64,000 bases of DNA from Gemmataceae bacterium (GCA_019752375.1 JAIEMG010000037.1:45436-109435); one strand, 5' to 3'; counted from the stretch's first letter, positions 28,035 through 37,589 are shown. The notes: generated by a model from the sequence alone, not told the origin. A program made the numbers and translations.

Positions 28035-28131
28035 CGATCGCGCCGCCACCAACGACCTTGTCCAGGTCGGCATTGTTCAGCTCATCGGCCTTCGCTTCGG
28101 GGTTCACGAGCTTCTGTTCTTCGGGAGTCAT
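27985..28131 (-). CDS. Truncated peptide with double-glycine (bacteriocin/RiPP-type) leader
   Basis: 48 codons from ATG 28131 with GGAG 8 bp upstream. The first 30 residues, MTPEEQKLVNPEAKADELNN then ADLDKVVGGG, match the ELxxxDLDxVxGG leader cut by C39 peptidase ABC exporters. The 18 residues after GG (AIGDAAAPVGHGARSGGR) lie over the integrase remnant on the other strand, so the native core peptide seems replaced. No exporter or modification gene is nearby. Alternative: chance ORF, though leader plus ribosome site argues against it. Confidence 0.5.
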   Translation of the reverse strand: MTPEEQKLVNPEAKADELNNADLDKVVGGGAIGDAAAPVGHGARSGGR

Positions 28132-28357
28132 GATTCTGGCTCCGCAAGTGTCTCGGTTCACCGTGCGACGCTGCCAGACAGTACACCCTGCCGCCTGCGG
28201 CGTGACAGCGAACTGCAGGCTTGAGGCCGTCTCGCTTCGAGTCGTAGCAAACACCTCTATTGTCGCCGCAGGCGCCGTCGATGCTTCGGCCCTCGACCGA
28301 GGCGGAGATCAATGGCGGGTTGGCGCACCCCCTCCGCGAAAAATAAGACGTCTTTGC

Positions 28358-28403
28358 TTGACATAGAATTTTTTTAGTTTAACATGTCTGACATCATGCC
28401 AGA
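28358..28403 (+). promoter_or_regulatory. Promoter and operator of the GntR regulator gene
   Basis: TTGACA (28358-28363), 16-nt spacer, TAACAT (28380-28385). A 17-bp near-perfect palindrome TCTGACATCATGCCAGA (28387-28403, one mismatched symmetric pair) begins at the expected transcription start. FCD-type GntR proteins bind such short palindromes, so self-repression is likely. Confidence 0.55.
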
Positions 28404-28460
28404 AAGAAGTCAGGCATTGTGCCGCTTCTCTTGCCCGACGCCCCACTCCGCGGGGTAGCC

Positions 28461-29183
28461 ATGAAAGTTCCGCCGATCGTCCGACAGTCATTGGCGGATA
28501 TCGTCGTGCAGCGACTCCGCGACCTCATTGACCGGGAACAGCTTGGCGCAGGCGATCGTTTGCCCACCGAGCAGGAGCTCTTGCAGCAATTGCAGGTGAG
28601 CCGGCCGGTCCTCCGCGAAGCCATCGCTCGTCTGGAAAGCATCGGGCTGATCTCCTCGCCGCGTGGTCGCGGGGAGTTCTTCGTCTCTGATCGAGCGGGT
28701 CTTGCCAGCTGCGCCCAGATGGTCCGTACCGCCTTGACGATCTCCCCCAGAGACGTGCTTAAGTATGCCGAGGTTCGCTGGGCCATCGAATGCTTTGCCG
28801 CGCGGCGGGCGGCCGAGCTGGCCACTCAAGAGGACCTTGCCGAGCTGGAGCAGTTGCTGGAACAAATGGATCGACCGGACCAGGACCACCTGGAATCGAT
28901 CCGCATCGATTTTCAATTTCATCGCAAGCTCATTGACATCACGGGCAATGAGGTGATGCAAAACATGATGGAGGTGATCCATGCCTTCGTCATGGCCGGG
29001 ATGGTCCACACGACTCCGAAACCGCGCGACCGCAGCTGGAGCCGGCCGTTGCATCAGGGCATCTTGGATGCAGTTCGCTCGGCAAGCCCGGAAGCGGCCG
29101 AAGCGGCCATGCGCGTTCACATGGAGTCCGTGATCCACAGGCTCCAGGCAGCGACGAAGCGTCCCCGGCAGGCGCGGCGCTAG
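28461..29183 (+). CDS. GntR-family transcriptional regulator, FadR/FCD type
   Basis: 240 residues from ATG 28461. Winged HTH: LADIVVQRLRDLIDREQLGA, GDRLPTEQELLQQLQVSRPV, LREAIARLESIGLI. The FCD all-helical sensor follows, with metal-ligand positions in FQFHRKLIDITGN, LHQGILDAVRS and AMRVHMESVIHRL. An in-frame GTG at 28419 could add 14 residues; ATG 28461 is preferred since homology starts there. Likely represses itself and the DUF1501-WD40-DUF1549 cluster downstream (29.3-33.4 kb), responding to a small carboxylic acid or sugar acid (inference from the family). Confidence 0.92.
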   Translation: MKVPPIVRQSLADIVVQRLRDLIDREQLGAGDRLPTEQELLQQLQVSRPVLREAIARLESIGLISSPRGRGEFFVSDRAGLASCAQMVRTALTISPRDVLKYAEVRWAIECFAARRAAELATQEDLAELEQLLEQMDRPDQDHLESIRIDFQFHRKLIDITGNEVMQNMMEVIHAFVMAGMVHTTPKPRDRSWSRPLHQGILDAVRSASPEAAEAAMRVHMESVIHRLQAATKRPRQARR

Positions 29184-29335
29184 TCTTACCCTGACGGGCC
29201 CTGTGGAAAGCCACAAACACGCCGAACGCTTGAGGGAACGAGGAGCTTAGACGCATCGCCTCCGGCCTCAGTCGGCCCTCGTTTCTGCCAGAAACCGAGC
29301 GCGACCCCAGGGTCGAACCGAAGAGGAGACTATCC

Positions 29336-30655
29336 ATGCCTCGCACCGCGCGTCATCAGGGCTGCGGATCACCGGAACACGCGATCAGCCGCCGGGCATT
29401 TCTGGGAAGCGCCTCGGGGCTGCTCCTGGGTGGCAGCGGCGGTCTCAACATGCTGGGAAGTCCGCTCCTTGCGGAGCAGATGAAGCGCGATCAGAAGCGA
29501 GCCTTGCTCATCTTCCTGTCGGGCGGGGCGAGTCAGTTTGAGACCTGGGACCCCAAGCCGGGTCGTCATACCGGCGGGCCTTTCCAAACCATCCAGACAT
29601 CCATCCCCGGCTGCCACATTTGCGAATTGCTGCCGGAAATAGCCACGCGCGTCCACAGGCACACGGCGATCATCCGATCCGTGGACGCGGCTAATACCGA
29701 TCACGACGCCGGCGCCCGCGTCGTGCTACGCGGCGCGCGGCTCGGCAACGATGGCGTGAAATACCCGACCCTGGGCGCCATGCTGGCCCGCGAACTGATG
29801 CAGGCCGACAGCCGAGTACCCGATCACGTCGCGCTCTATACCGCAGAAGTCGGCCTGACCATTAACGCCCAACCCGACGCGGCTGGATTCCTCGGCTCGC
29901 GCTACGACCCCATCAACATTCTGAGCCGGCTGGCGCCCGAAGGTACTCGCCTACCGGAAGCTCTCACCGACCTGGATCATCAGGAGCGCGGGCAACTGCG
30001 TGATCTGCTCAGCAAGGAATTCCTGAAAGGACGCGAGCGCGACGGCACCGCTGCCAGCCACAGTGCCGCATACAGCCGGGTGCGTGGCCTGATGTCTTGT
30101 GAAACGCTTTTTGACATTTCGCAGGAGCCGGATCGGGTGCGCGCTCGCTATGGACCAACCCTGTTCGGCCAGCAAGCGCTGGTGGCACGGCGTCTGCTTG
30201 AAGCAGGAGTGCCGTTTGTGCGCCTCAATCGCGGCTGGTGGGATAGTCACGGCGAGAACTTCGACATCCATGCGGAAATGGTCCCCGAGCTGGATCATGT
30301 CATGTCCGTGCTTCTGGACGACCTCGAGGAACGCGGTCTCCTTCAGAACACCCTGGTTATGACGTTCTCCGAAATGGGACGCACGCCGGACATCAATACC
30401 ATGCGAGGTCGGGACCACTTCCCCCGGCTGAGCGCCACGCTCACTGGTTGCGGTATCCGTCCCGGTGTGGTGTACGGGAAGACAAACGAGAACGGCACCG
30501 ACATTGCGGAAGGCAGGGTCACGGTGCCCCAGCTCTTTGCCACGATCTTCAAGGCCCTCGGCATCGATCACCAGAAAGAGTACACGGCCAACGACGGCCG
30601 CCCGATTGCGCTAACCAATGCAGGTGCGCGCCCGGTCAAGGAAGTGCTGGCCTGA
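29336..30655 (+). CDS. DUF1501 family protein
   Basis: 439 residues. ISRRAFLGSASGLLLGGSG is a Tat-type signal. Family marks: KRALLIFLSGGASQFETWDP, IPGCHICELLPEIATRVHRH, ANTDHDAGARVVLRG, GVPFVRLNRGWWDSHGENFD, LVMTFSEMGRTPDINTMRGR, DHFPRLSATLTGCGI. It has the TDHD variant of the ligand block (the other DUF1501 here has GDDH), placing it in another subfamily. GAGGAG 8-9 bp before ATG 29336. First gene of a rightward set with a WD40 and a DUF1549/1553 protein, behind the GntR regulator. Confidence 0.93.
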   Translation: MPRTARHQGCGSPEHAISRRAFLGSASGLLLGGSGGLNMLGSPLLAEQMKRDQKRALLIFLSGGASQFETWDPKPGRHTGGPFQTIQTSIPGCHICELLPEIATRVHRHTAIIRSVDAANTDHDAGARVVLRGARLGNDGVKYPTLGAMLARELMQADSRVPDHVALYTAEVGLTINAQPDAAGFLGSRYDPINILSRLAPEGTRLPEALTDLDHQERGQLRDLLSKEFLKGRERDGTAASHSAAYSRVRGLMSCETLFDISQEPDRVRARYGPTLFGQQALVARRLLEAGVPFVRLNRGWWDSHGENFDIHAEMVPELDHVMSVLLDDLEERGLLQNTLVMTFSEMGRTPDINTMRGRDHFPRLSATLTGCGIRPGVVYGKTNENGTDIAEGRVTVPQLFATIFKALGIDHQKEYTANDGRPIALTNAGARPVKEVLA

Positions 30656-30721
30656 GCCGGGGGAGCGTCGTCGCGATCGGAGTAACCACAACTTCGTCAC
30701 TTTCAAGAGAGGTCAGCAGCC

Positions 30722-31729
30722 ATGGCCGCGGCCGATCCGAATACGATCAAGCAGGTCAAGACGCTAAAGATGCCGGGAGATCTGTTGAGCGTGGCCCGCG
30801 TCCCAGGCGGGGACGTCCTGTTCGTCGGCAATGACTGGGGCAAGATTTACCGCGTTGATTGGTCCGGCGACAAGCCGGAGACGAAGGAGTTGATTGGGCA
30901 CACCAGTTATGTCAGCGGCCTGGTACTGGCCGGGAAGCACATCGTCTCCGGCAGCTGGGATCGGAAGCTGATCTGGTGGGATGCCGAGACACACCAACAG
31001 GTGCGAACTGTTGAGAATGCGCACCGGAAATGGATCCGGCATGTCGCCGTCGCCCCGGATGGCAAGACCGTCGCCAGTGTCGGCGATGACATGGTGGGAC
31101 GCCTCTGGGATGCCGTCGCTGGAAAACTCCTTCACGAGTTACAGGGTCACGACGAAAAGACACCTCAACACTTCCGCTCGAAGCTCTATACGTGCGTTTT
31201 TTCGCCCGACGGCCAGCATCTGGCCACTGGCGACCATCTCGGTCGGATCTTGATTTGGGCGGTCGCTACGGGCAAGCAGGTCGCCGCGGTCGAGGCACCT
31301 TCCTTCTACCACTGGGATTTTGGCCGCAACAATCATTCGGCAGGCGGCGTTCGCTGCCTGGCCTTCACGGCCGACGGAAAGCGCATTGCGGCGGGTGGTA
31401 TCGAGAACCGGGACGTCGCCATCATCCAGGGCACGCCGCTGGTGCAGGTGTTCGACTGGCAGAAGGGGCAGAAAACGCACGAGTTCAAAGTGGGCAAGGA
31501 CTATGTCTTTGAGAGCCTGAGGTTTCAGCACGAGGGAGCGTGGCTGGTCGGCGCCGGCGGCGGCGGGGCTGCCGCGCCGAAGCTTGTCTTCTTCGATCTG
31601 GAGCAGAAGAAGGTCGTCGTGGAAGTGGCGCTGACCATTCCGCTCCACGCCATGACTTTGAACGAGACCTCGGACGTCGTCTACGGCGCGGGCAGAGGAT
31701 ACTTGGTCCGCTGGGACCTCAAGCGTTGA
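30722..31729 (+). CDS. WD40-repeat protein
   Basis: 335 residues, no signal peptide in the sequence (starts AAADPNTIKQVKTLKMPGDL). At least five WD40 blades are visible, for example HIVSGSWDRKLIWWDAETH, VASVGDDMVGRLWDAVAGKL, HLATGDHLGRILIWAVATGK and RCLAFTADGKRIAAGGIENR. Proteins of this kind in planctomycetes usually sit beside DUF1501 and DUF1549/1553 genes and probably act as scaffold for them. GAGAGG lies before ATG 30722. The gap to the next gene is 34 bp. Confidence 0.88.
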   Translation: MAAADPNTIKQVKTLKMPGDLLSVARVPGGDVLFVGNDWGKIYRVDWSGDKPETKELIGHTSYVSGLVLAGKHIVSGSWDRKLIWWDAETHQQVRTVENAHRKWIRHVAVAPDGKTVASVGDDMVGRLWDAVAGKLLHELQGHDEKTPQHFRSKLYTCVFSPDGQHLATGDHLGRILIWAVATGKQVAAVEAPSFYHWDFGRNNHSAGGVRCLAFTADGKRIAAGGIENRDVAIIQGTPLVQVFDWQKGQKTHEFKVGKDYVFESLRFQHEGAWLVGAGGGGAAAPKLVFFDLEQKKVVVEVALTIPLHAMTLNETSDVVYGAGRGYLVRWDLKR

Positions 31730-31763
31730 TCCCCCAATGCGCATTCCTTTTCAGGACTTCGCC

Positions 31764-33395
31764 ATGAAAAGCAGCGTATGCCTTGTATCGCTGATGCTTG
31801 CCTCAAGTTTCCTGTTTGCCGGCGCGCCGCTGGCCGCGGGTGAGCTACTGCCGGCCGACCGGTCGATTCCCGAAGTGATCGATCACTACCTTGACCTGAA
31901 ACTCAAGCACGCTGGGGCTGTGCCCGCGGCGCAAGCCGACGATGCCACGTTGGTACGGCGACTCATGCTCGATCTGGGCGGCAGGATTCCAACGGTGCGA
32001 GAGGCGAAGGCGTATGTCGAATCGACCGATCCCCAGAAGCGGCGCCAGCTGGCAGAACGCCTGCTGACATCGCAGGAGTACGTCGCGCACTCGGCCACGG
32101 AGTTCGACATCATGCTCCGCGCCGGCAACGACCGGGCTCCCAGTGTGCGGGATTACCTTCTGGTTGCTCTCAAAGAGAATCGGCCATGGGACCAGATGTT
32201 TCGCGAGATGATGGGGGAGAAAGCGGACTCGACTCGGCCTGAAAACTTCGTCCTCGGCCGCCTGGAAGACGTCGACGCCCTTACCCGCGAAGTTAGCTCG
32301 GTGTTTTTCGGGATCAACATCAGCTGTGCCCAGTGCCACAGGCATCCCTACGTCAAATCTCTGACCCAGGACTCCTATTTTGGTATGCGGGCTTTCTTTT
32401 CGCGCTCCTATGAGTTTCAGGGGCAGCTCCTGGAAAAGGAATTCGGCATCCCCGCGCAGTACAAGAGCAAGAATGGCGCGGTCCGCGAAGTCGGCCTTCT
32501 GTTTCTGACGGGCGCCGAGGTCGCACAGCCAAGCCCCAACGTCCCCGATCTGCCCAAGGCGATCCAGGAGGAAAACAAACGCATCGAGGAATTGCGCAAG
32601 AACTTCGCCAAGGCGAAGGAGCTGCCGCCACGAGCCGCGTTCGGTTTTCGCGCCCAACTCGTTGATGTGGCGCTGCGGCCAGAGAATCGAGAGTTGTTTG
32701 CCCGCTCCATCGTCAATCGCCTCTGGTATCGCTTCTACGGCCATGGGCTAGTGATGCGGGTCGATCAGATGCACGCCCAGAACGCGCCGAGTCACGCGGA
32801 GCTGCTCGACTGGCTGGCGCGCGATTTGATTAGCCACAGCTACGATCTGCGCCGACTTGTGAGAGGGCTGGTGGACAGCCGAGCCTACGCGCGAAGCAGC
32901 CGATGGGACGGCAGCAGGCCGCCCGCCGTCGACCTGTTCGCGGTCGCGAACTTGCGACCCCTCACACCGATGCAGTATGGCACCTCCCAGCTCTTGGCGA
33001 GCAACCCAGACCTCCTGACGGTGGAGCAATCCCCGGAACAACTTCAGGCGCAGTCCCAACGTCTCGAATCCGAAGCGCAGAAATGGTATGGCAAATTCAT
33101 CGAAGTGCCGCAGGAAGGCATGGTAATCAATGTGAACGAGGCACTGAGATTGAGTAACGACGCGGCCATGCTCAAGCTGCTCGGCGAGAAGCTCGTTCCG
33201 CGCCTCATGAAGCTCGAAGGCCGAGGCCAGCAAATCAGTACGGCAGTCTGGACCGTTCTGTCGCGAGCTCCCACGGAGAAAGAGGCCGAATTGCTAAGCG
33301 CGTACATTGACAAGCGCCAGGATCGGCCCCAGCAGGCGCTACAGCAAATGGTTTGGGCCTTGCTCAACTGCTCCGAATTCCGTTTCAATCACTAA
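31764..33395 (+). CDS. DUF1549/DUF1553 family secreted protein with CxxCH motif
   Basis: 543 residues from ATG 31764; signal peptide SSVCLVSLMLASSFLFAGAP. DUF1549 part: LVRRLMLDLGGRIPTVREAK, then SVFFGINISCAQCHRHPYVK with a CAQCH heme-type motif at residues 188-192. DUF1553 part: ENRELFARSIVNRLWYRFYG, HGLVMRVDQMHAQNAPSHAE, LLDWLARDLISHSYDLRRLV, ALLNCSEFRFNH. It lacks the N-terminal planctomycete cytochrome domain of longer homologues and is shorter than usual (700-1000). Partner of the DUF1501 gene two positions upstream; thought to serve polysaccharide breakdown at the envelope, without direct proof. Confidence 0.92.
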   Translation: MKSSVCLVSLMLASSFLFAGAPLAAGELLPADRSIPEVIDHYLDLKLKHAGAVPAAQADDATLVRRLMLDLGGRIPTVREAKAYVESTDPQKRRQLAERLLTSQEYVAHSATEFDIMLRAGNDRAPSVRDYLLVALKENRPWDQMFREMMGEKADSTRPENFVLGRLEDVDALTREVSSVFFGINISCAQCHRHPYVKSLTQDSYFGMRAFFSRSYEFQGQLLEKEFGIPAQYKSKNGAVREVGLLFLTGAEVAQPSPNVPDLPKAIQEENKRIEELRKNFAKAKELPPRAAFGFRAQLVDVALRPENRELFARSIVNRLWYRFYGHGLVMRVDQMHAQNAPSHAELLDWLARDLISHSYDLRRLVRGLVDSRAYARSSRWDGSRPPAVDLFAVANLRPLTPMQYGTSQLLASNPDLLTVEQSPEQLQAQSQRLESEAQKWYGKFIEVPQEGMVINVNEALRLSNDAAMLKLLGEKLVPRLMKLEGRGQQISTAVWTVLSRAPTEKEAELLSAYIDKRQDRPQQALQQMVWALLNCSEFRFNH

Positions 33396-34967
33396 TGTCT
33401 GCGCCGGTAGGGATGCTCGGGATCACCGTCGGCCCCGACGGGAGTATCTGGTTCACGGAGAACGGCCACATCGGCCGCCTCGACATCGCGACGGGTTCGA
33501 TCGTCGAATACAACCTGCCCAGCGGCGACGACCAGCCGTACGGCGGCATCACCACAGGGCCCGACGGAGCGATCTGGTATACGGGCGACTCGCGCATCAG
33601 CCGGCTCGACCCGGTCACGGGCACCGTCACCGACTACAGCGTGCCGACCGCCAATGCCGGCATCCTGCGCATCACCACCGGCCCGGACGGCAACCTGTGG
33701 TTCACCGAGGTCGACGGCAACGCCATCGGCACGCTGGATCCCGCCACGGGAGCGGTGACGGAGTTCGCCCTGGAGCAGTCGTACGGCATGCCGATCGGCA
33801 TCACGACTGGTGCGGACGGCGCCCTGTGGTTCGCGGCGATGGACCAGGGCGACAGCGGCGGCTACATCGGCCACATCACGACCGATGGCACCGTCACCAC
33901 GTTCGTCACGCCGACATCCTGGAGCTTGCCGCAGGACGTGACTCTCGGCGCGGATGGCAACGTCTGGTTCACCGAGATCGGCGTCGGCCAATTGGGGCGC
34001 ATCAGTCCGACGGGCGTCATCGAGGAGTTCGCCGTGCCGAGTGGCTCCGGGAGTGGGCCGTACGGGATCGCGGCGAGCCCGGGCGGCACGATCTGGTTCA
34101 CGGAGAACAGCGTCAAGCGCGTCGGCGTGCTCTGGGTCGGCGACGCGGCGTTTGCCCCGTTCACCACGGCGGTCAGCATCCGCTCGTCCGACGAGGGCGC
34201 AATGTTCGGCGAATCGGTCACCTTCACGGCCACGGTGCGCCCGGCGGGCGTGGTCGAGGGCACGCCGACCGGCACGGTGACCTTCACCGTCGATGGCGTC
34301 GCGCAGACGCCGGTCGCCCTGGTGGACGGCACCGCCACCTTCGAAGCCTCGGGCCTGGGCGTCGGTCCGCACACGGTCACGGCCAGCTGCAGCGGCAGCA
34401 GTTCGTTCGCCGCCGGCACCTCGGCGACGTTCGCACAGCAAGTCGCCCGCGCCGACACCGTCACGGGCCCTGGTCGCGTCGAGCAGTCCCGCGACGGCGG
34501 GCCAGCCGGTGACCTTCACGGCCACGGTCAGCACGCTGGCACCGGGCAGCGGCGTCGCGACGGGGACGGTCAGCTTCTACGCGGGCAGCACCTTCCTGGG
34601 CACCGGCACCCTGAGCAACGGCGTGGCGACGTACACCAGCAGCTTCTCGCCGGGGACGTACACGATCAGTGCCGTCTACGGGGGCAGCAGCAATTACAAC
34701 GGCAGCGCGCAGGCGATCGCGGAACAGGTCGTCTTCGGCCTGGACATGCCGGGCGACCCGGAATCGGAAGCCACTGAGATGCTCCTGACGGACGCGCGTC
34801 CGAGCGACGTGCTGGCCCTGGCCCTGCTGCCCTTGTTCGGACCGTTGACAGTACGCAAGGCGCGAGCGGTCCGCGAGAAGGACGACGAGGTCGACGACAT
34901 GGAAGCGATGTTCCGGACGCTGGCGCGCCGCCAAACGACGGGGGAGGCTGGATATGGCGGCGCATGA
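33395..34967 (+). pseudogene. Virginiamycin-B-lyase-like beta-propeller/Ig-like protein, 5'-truncated and frameshifted
   Basis: Frame one gives propeller blades (ITVGPDGSIWFTENGHIGRL, ITTGPDGNLWFTEVDGNAIG, VTLGADGNVWFTEIGVGQLG), then an Ig-like domain (FGESVTFTATVRPAGVVEGT, PTGTVTFTVDGVAQTPV). Near 34466, in a GGG run, the frame shifts by one and continues as ALVASSSPATAGQPVTFTAT, ATGTVSFYAGSTFLGTGTLS, ending LARRQTTGEAGYGGA. It opens inside the propeller with no signal peptide, its ATG overlapping the previous stop, so the 5' end seems deleted. Extracellular adhesin-like repeats of this type are common in planctomycetes. Confidence 0.72.
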
Positions 34968-35008
34968 AAAAGGAACACGATTGAGAGAAGGCGAGTTCCC
35001 CGTGGCAA

Positions 35009-35056
35009 GGACGTTTCTGTGCGTGCGCCCGGGTGAGCGCACGGACAAAAATGTCC
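35009..35056. repeat. 20-bp imperfect palindrome (intergenic hairpin)
   Basis: Arms 35009-35028 and 35037-35056 pair at 17 of 20 positions plus one G-U, loop CCGGGTGA. It lies in the gap between the broken propeller gene and fwdC (convergent). No T run follows; it looks like a REP-type element rather than a simple terminator. Confidence 0.55.
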
Positions 35057-35121
35057 GCGTCACGTGCAAACTGAAACCGCGCGCTGGCCACCTGCCGGGC
35101 GTGCCGGGCTTTTTTGCGGCG

Positions 35122-35937
35122 CTACGATCCGTGGGGCTGCCACTGCAATATTTCGCCTTTGCCCGGCACCGAGGTGTCCCCGGTATACCGCTGATAGGTT
35201 CCCCGCTGTGGCTCGCAAGGGAGTGAGATTCCGAGCGTGGCCAGGTGCTTGGCGTAAAGGCGCAGGAAGGTGGGATTGTAGGTACAGGCGCTAGAGAAAG
35301 TGGGCAGCAACTTGATCGGGGACAGCGTGACGATCGTGCCGCGCACCATCCAGGCGCCGGTCCGGATCTCCGCGCCGCCGAGAAGGAAAATCGTGCCACC
35401 CTTCATCTGCAGGCCGGCGAAGTCGCGGACCAGGCCCTTTACCGCAATGATGCCGCGTTTCATGCGCATACCGAGCTCGAGCCCCGCCGAACCGCCGATC
35501 AGGATGGTCCCGTCCTTCATGCCCGACATGCTGCCGCGATAGGCCGCGCCAATCTGTCCGCCAGCGTTGCCGTGAATGCGAATGAAGCCGCCGGCCATCT
35601 CGGCGCCGGCCCAGTCCGAAGCGTTGCCGGTCACCTCGATGGCGCCGCCCTTCATATGGGCGCCCAGGTGCATCCCGGCGTTGCCTTCGATCGTGATGCG
35701 CCCGCGCGTCATGCCGCGGCCGATCCACTTGACCCTGGCTGCGTCGCCGCGAATGGTCAACTCGTCGGACGCTTCGCCTTCGATGGCGAAGAAGTCGTCC
35801 GCGCGGCACTTCCGCTTGCCGAGATAGACCGGCAAGGCCCGCACCTGGTCGTTCGTCAGGCTCGCCGTCACGTCGGGGCAGAGGTTCTCCGCCTCGAGCG
35901 GGACGTTGGGCTGGTCTTTGAGGGTCAGCGTGATCAT
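35122..35937 (-). CDS. fwdC: Formylmethanofuran dehydrogenase subunit C
   Basis: 271 residues, the glutamate-synthase-alpha-like beta-helix subunit. The helix turns are visible as repeated G-x-x-x-G patterns: GRGMTRGRITIEGNAGMHLG, AHMKGGAIEVTGNASDWAGA, EMAGGFIRIHGNAGGQIGAA, MKDGTILIGGSAGLELGMRM, GLQMKGGTIFLLGGAEIRTG. It packs against FwdA/FwdB in the complex that makes or uses formyl-methanofuran. Its ATG overlaps the fwdA stop by 4 bp. In methylotrophs the homologue is FhcC; fwd is used here because fwdB and fwdD point to the redox form. Confidence 0.93.
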   Translation of the reverse strand: MITLTLKDQPNVPLEAENLCPDVTASLTNDQVRALPVYLGKRKCRADDFFAIEGEASDELTIRGDAARVKWIGRGMTRGRITIEGNAGMHLGAHMKGGAIEVTGNASDWAGAEMAGGFIRIHGNAGGQIGAAYRGSMSGMKDGTILIGGSAGLELGMRMKRGIIAVKGLVRDFAGLQMKGGTIFLLGGAEIRTGAWMVRGTIVTLSPIKLLPTFSSACTYNPTFLRLYAKHLATLGISLPCEPQRGTYQRYTGDTSVPGKGEILQWQPHGS

Positions 35938-37589
35938 GGGTTCGATTGCGGTTGGCGCGGCGTGCCCGGTAGTTCGGAGACTTGCATCCCGTGGACGCGC
36001 TCCGCCTCCACCGGGTAATTGTCAAACGACATCGTATAGACCTGCTGGAACAACGGACGCAGAAAGTCCTCGATCTTCGGGTCGAACACGGGACGCACAA
36101 CGAACTCATGCCCCTCGTCGCGATGGAGGATATCGCCCTCCTCGACGACGACGGTGCCGCCCTTGATGACGTAGCGCGGATAGCGGAACATCATTACGCC
36201 GTCGGGGTTCTGGTTGTAGATCGTGATGTCCGCGTCGGCGCCAACGCCCAGGTGGCCCTTCCGCGGCATGCCCATCGCCCGCGCCGGCCCCGCGGAGGTG
36301 ATGATCGCGATCTCGTACAGCGAATACTCGCGATCCAGGTCCATCAGGGTGATCCGCTTGAGCGCCTTGGGCGGCAGCTTCTTGATGCACTCCTTGCGGT
36401 AATCGGCGTTCATCAGGAGATGAATGATCTCGGGATAACGCCAGAAGCAGGCGCCGTTGGGATGATCGGTGGTCAGGTGCAGCCGCCAGGGATCGTCGAT
36501 GAGCAGCAGCAGTTCCAGGCCGACGGCCCACTGCACGGCATTGACCAGGTTGCTGCCCTTGTAGGTGTAGGGAACGATGCCGCAGCCCGTCTCGTTCTCG
36601 ACGTCGATATTGCCCCACTTGCGGCCGGTGAGCTGGTAGAGCAGGTGCTGCCAGGGACCGTCGGCGGTGATGGTCACCGCATCGCCAAACAGGATGGCGC
36701 CGGCGTCGGCGGTCAAGTTCGGCTGGCTGTTGAAGTACGCGGCCAGGCGGGGCGCTTCGGAACGCATCGTGTGCCAGTCGTCGCCGCCGTAGGCGTGGAA
36801 CTGGAGGTGCGCCATGTGCGCCCGGCGGCCCTCCAGCACCTTCATCGTCTCGATGGTGGTATCGACGTTGCCGGGCGCTCCGAGGTTGTTGCAATGGAGG
36901 TGAACCGGGTGCGGCAAGCCGAGGTCGTCCACGATGCCCGCAAGTCCGGAAATGATGTTCGCCGGGGTCAGCGTGTTGTAGCCGTGCACGGGCTCGAAGA
37001 GCTGCTTGGCGTCCTCGCCCCACTTCCAGGCCGCGACGCCGCCGGGGTTGACCGCCTTGATGCCGTAGGTCTTGGCTGCCCAGATCAACCAGCCGACGAC
37101 CTGCTTCGCCCGCTCGATCTCGCCGGACTCCAGCAGGTCCAGCACAATCTCGTTGTTCGCCATCAGGAGCAGGCAGGCCTTGTCGACGATCGGAGTGTCG
37201 CGCAGCTCCTCGTGCGTGTGCTTGGCGCTGAGGACTGGGACGGCCGCTTCCATGACGGTCGTGTAGCCCATGCCGGCGTAGAGGTAGCCGGTCGCAAACG
37301 TGGTCGGCGTGGGCCCGCCAATACCTGCCCGACGCTCCGGCGAATGCAGGAACGGCGCTGCGGCACGCTGGTTTTCCGGCGTCAGGCCGCGAGCGAAGTT
37401 GAGGGCGGCGCCGGCGACGTGCGTGTGAATGTCCACGCCGCCGGGAAAGACGATCATGCCCGTCGCATCGATGGTGCGCCCGCCGTCGAATTCGGAGACG
37501 ATGCGGCCATCGGAAATGCAGATGTCCTTGACCTGGCCGTCGATGCCGTTCGCCGGGTCGAAGACCTTACCACCCGTGATTCGAAGCAT
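35934..37589 (-). CDS. fwdA: Formylmethanofuran dehydrogenase subunit A (amidohydrolase)
   Basis: 551 residues; the subunit that links formate and methanofuran at a dinuclear zinc site. Metal ligands in order: His55 and His57 in GGVDIHTHVAG, Lys178 in YGIKAVNPGG (same number as the carboxylated lysine of Methanothermobacter FwdA), His230 and His232 in PHPVHLHCNNLGAPGN, and Asp375 in HLTTDHPNGACFWRYPEIIH. All expected residues are present, so the site should be active. Followed by fwdC with an ATGA overlap. About 1 kb of small unrelated genes separates it from fwdB upstream, unusual for this operon. Confidence 0.95.
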   Translation of the reverse strand: MLRITGGKVFDPANGIDGQVKDICISDGRIVSEFDGGRTIDATGMIVFPGGVDIHTHVAGAALNFARGLTPENQRAAAPFLHSPERRAGIGGPTPTTFATGYLYAGMGYTTVMEAAVPVLSAKHTHEELRDTPIVDKACLLLMANNEIVLDLLESGEIERAKQVVGWLIWAAKTYGIKAVNPGGVAAWKWGEDAKQLFEPVHGYNTLTPANIISGLAGIVDDLGLPHPVHLHCNNLGAPGNVDTTIETMKVLEGRRAHMAHLQFHAYGGDDWHTMRSEAPRLAAYFNSQPNLTADAGAILFGDAVTITADGPWQHLLYQLTGRKWGNIDVENETGCGIVPYTYKGSNLVNAVQWAVGLELLLLIDDPWRLHLTTDHPNGACFWRYPEIIHLLMNADYRKECIKKLPPKALKRITLMDLDREYSLYEIAIITSAGPARAMGMPRKGHLGVGADADITIYNQNPDGVMMFRYPRYVIKGGTVVVEEGDILHRDEGHEFVVRPVFDPKIEDFLRPLFQQVYTMSFDNYPVEAERVHGMQVSELPGTPRQPQSNP

